Positions 14,128 through 17,663 of a stretch of 17,663 nucleotides of DNA are shown here, in pieces. The position numbers and the translations under genes are program-made. This DNA is from Pseudomonas cremoris (GTDB lineage Bacteria > Pseudomonadota > Gammaproteobacteria > Pseudomonadales > Pseudomonadaceae): NCBI RefSeq assembly GCF_014230465.1, contig NZ_JAAXCY010000025.1, forward strand, positions 1 to 17,663, given 5' to 3'. The notes below the pieces were generated by a model. That model was not told where the DNA came from. It was given only the letters and a program-made list of their open reading frames with translations, and did not search any database. How positions within the stretch are numbered: position 1 is the first letter of the stretch; every line of letters starts with the position of its first letter.

Positions 14128-15036
14128 ATGCATGCCGCCACTCACCCGTCCACGGTGACCGCCCTGCCCGCTGCCGCGCGCCCCCGGCGCAGCCTGGGGC
14201 GGCGGATCACCCTGCTAATGCTGTTGCCGTCGACCTTGTGGTTCCTGCTGCTGTTGTTGATGCCGCTGGTGATCATCCTGGTGTTCAGCTTTGGCGAACG
14301 CAGTGCCGTTGGCGGTTATGCCGGTGGCTTCACCTTGGCCAACTACCTCAACCTGGGATCGCGAGCGGCGGCATTCGGCAACACGCTGATGCTGGCGCCG
14401 CTGGGTACCCTGGTGTGCCTGGTGGCGGCTTATCCGTTGGCGTATTTCCTGGCAGTCAAGGTCAGTCGCAACCGTTCGTTATTGCTGACCTTGGTGATCG
14501 TGCCGTTCTGGACCAGCTTCCTGATCCGCACCTACGCCTGGATCTTTATCCTCAGCGGCAAGGGCATTCCGGCACTGCTGGCCAGCCTGGGCCTGGAAGA
14601 TGTGCGGTTGATCAATACGCCGTGGGCGGTGCTGATCGGCATCGTCTACGGCTACCTGCCGCTGATGGTGTTCCCGATCTACGTGAGCCTGGAAAAACTC
14701 GACAAGCGCTTGCTGGAAGCCTCAGCCGACTTGGGTGCCAGCGCCTTTGAAAGCTTTCGGCGCATCACCCTGCCGCTGTCGGCACCGGGGATCATCACCG
14801 GGGTGATGCTGGTGTTCATCCTGCTGATGGGCGAGTTCCTGATCCCGGCGATCCTTGGCGGCGGCAAGGTGTTTTTTGTCGGCAACGCCCTGGTGGACCT
14901 GTTCCTGCAATCGCGCAACTGGCCGTTCGGCAGTGCGCTGGCCATGACTCTGGTGGCGATGATGCTGCTGATCATCGGCGTGTATTTGAAGCTGGTGGCG
15001 CGCTACGGCGGCCGCCCTGCCGATGGAGGCCTGTGA
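14128..15036 (+). CDS. ABC importer permease, PotB-like
   Basis: A 302-aa inner-membrane permease with about six membrane segments, the first at LLMLLPSTLWFLLLLLMPLVIILVFSF. The EAA loop that contacts the ATPase reads EASADLGASAFESFRRITLPLSAPGI. The start at 14128 is preferred because GAGGAG lies six bases upstream; an in-frame ATG at 14107 has no ribosome site. It lies 31 bases after the binding-protein gene and its stop is one base from the next start, so the two permeases are probably translationally coupled. Confidence 0.93.
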   Translation: MHAATHPSTVTALPAAARPRRSLGRRITLLMLLPSTLWFLLLLLMPLVIILVFSFGERSAVGGYAGGFTLANYLNLGSRAAAFGNTLMLAPLGTLVCLVAAYPLAYFLAVKVSRNRSLLLTLVIVPFWTSFLIRTYAWIFILSGKGIPALLASLGLEDVRLINTPWAVLIGIVYGYLPLMVFPIYVSLEKLDKRLLEASADLGASAFESFRRITLPLSAPGIITGVMLVFILLMGEFLIPAILGGGKVFFVGNALVDLFLQSRNWPFGSALAMTLVAMMLLIIGVYLKLVARYGGRPADGGL

Positions 15037-15037
15037 T

Positions 15038-15859
15038 ATGTGGCTGCGCAGTTATTCGACGTCGCTGTACCTGTTTTTGTATGCGCCGATCGCGCTGATC
15101 GTGCTGTTCAGCTTCAACGCCGGGCGCAGTGGCCTGGCGTTCGAATGCTGCTCGGTGCAGTGGTTCGGCCGCGCATTCAGCAACCCGTTCATCATGGAGG
15201 CCTTGGGGCATAGCGCGTTTATCGCCTTGTGTTCGGCGCTGATTGCCACGTTGTTCGGCACCCTGGCGGTGTTTGGCCTGCAACGGGCCGGGCCGCGGGT
15301 GCGCCTGCTGTTCGATGCACTGACCTACTGCGCGATCATCGTGCCGGGCATCGTGATCGGCATCTCGACCTTGATCGCATTCATCAGCCTGTTCGACCTG
15401 ATCAACCCACTGCTCGTAAGCTGGATTCCGAGCATGCCGCGCCTGAACATGGGGTTCTTCACGGTGATTGCCGCCCATTCGCTGTTCACCATGGCCCTGG
15501 TGATGGTGATCGTGCGCAGCCGCGTCGACACCCTCGACAAGGCGCTGCTGGAAGCCTCGGCCGACCTTTATGCCCCGCCGATGCAGACGTTCTGGCGCGT
15601 GACGCTGCCGCAGATCAGCCCGGCGATCATGGCCGGCTTCCTGCTGGCGTTCACCTTCAGCTTTGACGATTTCATCATCGCGTTTTTTGTCGCCGGTTCC
15701 GAGACCACGCTGCCGATCTACATCTTCTCGTCGATTCGCCGTGGGGTAACACCAGAGATCAATGCGGTGTCCACCGTGATCATCTGCGTGTCGCTGATTC
15801 TGCTGTTCACTTCCCGCCACCTGCAAAACCGCCGTGCCCAGGAGCCTGCCCATGCGTGA
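15038..15859 (+). CDS. ABC importer permease, PotC-like
   Basis: A 273-aa inner-membrane permease, second half of the channel. The first membrane segment is near YLFLYAPIALIVLFSF, and the EAA loop is EASADLYAPPMQTFWRVTLPQISPAI, followed by FTFSFDDFIIAFFVAG, which is typical of PotC-type permeases. The ATG at 15038 has GGAGG eight bases upstream, inside the end of the previous gene; an in-frame ATG at 15023 is less well placed. The 3' end overlaps the dehydrogenase gene by eight bases. Confidence 0.93.
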   Translation: MWLRSYSTSLYLFLYAPIALIVLFSFNAGRSGLAFECCSVQWFGRAFSNPFIMEALGHSAFIALCSALIATLFGTLAVFGLQRAGPRVRLLFDALTYCAIIVPGIVIGISTLIAFISLFDLINPLLVSWIPSMPRLNMGFFTVIAAHSLFTMALVMVIVRSRVDTLDKALLEASADLYAPPMQTFWRVTLPQISPAIMAGFLLAFTFSFDDFIIAFFVAGSETTLPIYIFSSIRRGVTPEINAVSTVIICVSLILLFTSRHLQNRRAQEPAHA

Positions 15860-17321
15860 TCATCTGTACATCAACGGCCAGTGGGTCAGCCCGGATCTGG
15901 GCGGTTACCTGGACGTGATCGACCCGGCCACCGAGCAGGTGTTCGAGCGGGTTGCCGCCGGCACCGAAGAAGACATCGACCACGCGGTGCGCGCTGCACG
16001 CCGCGCCTTCGACAACGGCTGGAGCCAGACAAGCGCAGAGGAGCGCGGCCAGTGGTTGGACGCCTTGGCGGACGAGCTGGAACGTGCCCAACCGGCCCTC
16101 GCCGAACTGGAAGTACGCGACAACGGCAAGCCGCTGCCCGAGGCACTGTGGGATGTGGGCGACGCCATCGGTTGCTTTCGCTACTACGCGGGGCTTGCCC
16201 GTGAACTGGATGCTCGCCAGGACCAGCCGCTGGCCTTGCCGGACGCCCGTTTTCGTTGCCGTATCCGCCACGAGCCGATCGGCGTGGCCGGGCAGATCAT
16301 CCCCTGGAACTACCCGTTGCTGATGGCCGCGTGGAAGGTTGCGCCAGCCTTGGCCGCCGGTGCCACAGTGGTGTTGAAGCCCTCGGAACTGACGCCCCTA
16401 ACCGCCCTGGAACTGGCGGCCGCCGCCGACCGTATCGGCCTGCCGGCGGGCGTGTTGAACGTGGTCACCGGCCTTGGCGTGGATGCGGGCAGCCCACTGA
16501 CCGAGCATCCCGGCGTGGACAAGCTGGCGTTCACCGGCAGCGTGCCCACCGGGGCCAAGATCATGTCGGCGGCTGCGCGGGACATCAAGAACATCAGCCT
16601 GGAGCTGGGCGGTAAATCGGCGTTCATCGTATTTGATGACGCCGATATCGACGCGGCGGTGGAGTGGATCCTGTTCGGGATCTTCTGGAACCAGGGTCAG
16701 GTGTGCAGCGCCACTTCGCGCCTGTTGGTGCAAGAAAGTATTGCCCCGCGCCTTATCGAACGGCTGGTGGAGGAAACCCGCAAGATCACCATCGGCCCGG
16801 GCCTGGAACCGGGGGTGCTGCTTGGCCCGCTGGTCAGCCGGGGTCAGTACGACAAGGTACTTGGCTTTGTCGACCAGGGCCTGGCCAGCGGTGCGCGGCT
16901 GCTCACCGGGGGCAAACGCCCTGCCCACCTGGCCGAGGGTTACTTTATGGAGCCGACGATTTTTGATGAGCCGGCGCATAACAGCATCCTGTGGCGTGAG
17001 GAAGTGTTTGGGCCGTTGCTGTGTGTGAAGCGCTTCAAGACCGAGGAGCAAGCGGTGCAGATGGCCAACGCCAGCCGCTTCGGGCTGGCGGCGGCGGTGA
17101 TGAGCGCCGACCCGCAGCGCAGCACGCGGGTGGCCAACCAGCTGCGGGCCGGGATTGTCTGGGTCAACTGCTCCCAACCCACCTTCGTCGAGGCCCCGTG
17201 GGGCGGGATGAAGCACAGCGGTATCGGCCGTGAGTTGGGGGAATGGGGTTTGCACAATTATCTGGAGGTCAAGCAGGTGACCGAGTATGTCAGCGACCAG
17301 CCGTGGGGCTGGTATCTGTAA
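15852..17321 (+). CDS. ALDH10-like aminoaldehyde/betaine aldehyde dehydrogenase
   Basis: A 489-aa NAD(P)-dependent aldehyde dehydrogenase of normal family length. Catalytic residues are intact: Asn153 (PWNYP), Lys176 (KPSE), Glu251 (LELGGKS), Cys285 (GQVCSATSR) and Glu384 (EEVFGP). The motif around the cysteine and the ending GRELGEWGLHNYLEVKQVTEY...PWGWY resemble ALDH10 aminoaldehyde and betaine aldehyde dehydrogenases. Likely substrates are 3-aminopropanal, 4-aminobutanal or betaine aldehyde. The ATG at 15852 has AGGAG upstream and overlaps the PotC-like gene; a GTG at 15834 is less likely. No amine oxidase, transaminase or choline dehydrogenase is in the window, so the aldehyde must be made by an enzyme elsewhere. 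Confidence 0.92.
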   Translation: MRDHLYINGQWVSPDLGGYLDVIDPATEQVFERVAAGTEEDIDHAVRAARRAFDNGWSQTSAEERGQWLDALADELERAQPALAELEVRDNGKPLPEALWDVGDAIGCFRYYAGLARELDARQDQPLALPDARFRCRIRHEPIGVAGQIIPWNYPLLMAAWKVAPALAAGATVVLKPSELTPLTALELAAAADRIGLPAGVLNVVTGLGVDAGSPLTEHPGVDKLAFTGSVPTGAKIMSAAARDIKNISLELGGKSAFIVFDDADIDAAVEWILFGIFWNQGQVCSATSRLLVQESIAPRLIERLVEETRKITIGPGLEPGVLLGPLVSRGQYDKVLGFVDQGLASGARLLTGGKRPAHLAEGYFMEPTIFDEPAHNSILWREEVFGPLLCVKRFKTEEQAVQMANASRFGLAAAVMSADPQRSTRVANQLRAGIVWVNCSQPTFVEAPWGGMKHSGIGRELGEWGLHNYLEVKQVTEYVSDQPWGWYL

Positions 17322-17364
17322 CTCCATCGGCGACCACGCTTGCTCTGGAGAAATGCAATTCAAA

Positions 17365-17395
17365 TGTGGGAGCTGGCTTGCCTGCGATAGCGGTC
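17365..17395 (+). repeat. Single REP sequence
   Basis: TGTGGGAGCTGGCTTGCCTG followed by CGATAGCGGTC is a Pseudomonas-type REP palindrome, 43 bases downstream of the dehydrogenase stop and immediately before repeat copy 3. REPs in this position can act in transcript ends or mRNA stability. Confidence 0.8.
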
Positions 17396-17400
17396 CTTCG

Positions 17401-17663
17401 GTGTACATATCCATTATTTGGGTAACGGCGGCTATTGGTTCCGCTCTTACAGCGGCTCACTTTTGAAGAGCGCAAAAGTAAGCAAAACGCTCTTGCCCCA
17501 CCACTCGGCACCTCGCCTAGGCTCGGTGTGCCCTCTCTCCGGCTTGAATCCGTGGGCCGCCGCGATGGGCCATCCTTGGCCCAGCGCGGCTAACCCGGCG
17601 TCCTGCCGGGTTACCCACGGATTCAAGCCTGCGTTCGGCCAGCGTGGTTTAACGGGGCGCTTA
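17401..17663 (+). repeat. Long structured repeat, copy 3 (cut by window end)
   Basis: The head (from GTGTACATATCC) is the counterpart of the copy 2 head, and the part from 17435 matches copy 1 in the same orientation with only two mismatches in ~98 bases. Stems: head hairpin CCGCT/AGCGG (17441-17455); AGAGCG/CGCTCT (17467-17472 with 17488-17493); CACC/GGTG around TCGCCTAGGCTC; and an arm pair GGCTTGAATCCGTGGG (17541-17556) with its perfect complement at 17614-17629. The arm encloses AACCCGGC/GCCGGGTT and a GGGCCAT-type hairpin. The tail is lost at the window end. With the REP it accounts for the gene-free 342 bases after the dehydrogenase. Confidence 0.88.

Noticed and set aside
1..17663. CRISPR array, tRNA or rRNA genes, prophage or integrase genes
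   Set aside because: No regularly spaced short repeats, no cloverleaf with a recognisable T-arm, no rRNA stretch and no integrase or transposase frame was seen. The repeats present are REPs and the long structured element.

Overview
The window is high-GC, compact gammaproteobacterial DNA. REP palindromes, a long Pseudomonas-type repeat and gene order all point to a Pseudomonas, most likely of the P. fluorescens group. Assignments come from reading the proteins and recalling known gene orders; no database search was possible.

Layout: (1) Positions 1-735 hold no gene. Two copies of a long, highly structured repeat face each other tail to tail around a REP doublet (REPIN). (2) Positions 733-8015 carry nine type II secretion genes in the order D, M, L, K, G, I, C, H, J. 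This matches, reading right to left, the hxc cluster of P. aeruginosa (hxcQ, Z, Y, X, T, V, P, U, W). The strands are mixed: hxcT-X-Y-Z-Q lie on minus, hxcV on plus, hxcP on minus, hxcU-W on plus. The ATPase (GspE/HxcR) and platform protein (GspF/HxcS) are not in the window. (3) Positions 8031-10244, minus strand, encode a cell-surface-signalling module: an STN plus TonB-C periplasmic protein, a FecI-type ECF sigma factor and a FecR-type anti-sigma regulator. Content and position next to hxc match vreA-vreI-vreR (PUMA3). (4) Positions 10399-10698 encode a small exported protein of unknown function, divergent from vreA. (5) Positions 10846-11655 encode a LuxR-type regulator. (6) Positions 11806-17321 are a tight five-gene operon: a polyamine-type ABC importer (ATPase, Tat-exported binding protein, two permeases) and an ALDH10-like aminoaldehyde/betaine aldehyde dehydrogenase. 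(7) Positions 17322-17663 hold a REP and a third, window-truncated copy of the long repeat, in direct orientation to the copy at position 1.

How the parts work together: VreA, VreR and VreI would pass a periplasmic signal to RNA polymerase. In P. aeruginosa this pathway controls the hxc secretion genes, which export alkaline phosphatase LapA during phosphate starvation. Here the pseudopilins, assembly platform and lipoprotein secretin are present, but the motor genes must lie elsewhere. The LuxR regulator and a perfect palindrome between it and the ABC operon suggest local control of uptake and oxidation of an amine-derived substrate.

The most unusual signal is the long repeat. In three copies the hairpin loops are conserved while the stems change on both sides so that pairing is kept. 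The innermost long stem has an unrelated sequence in every copy but is almost perfectly self-complementary. This looks like selection on a folded RNA or single-stranded DNA.
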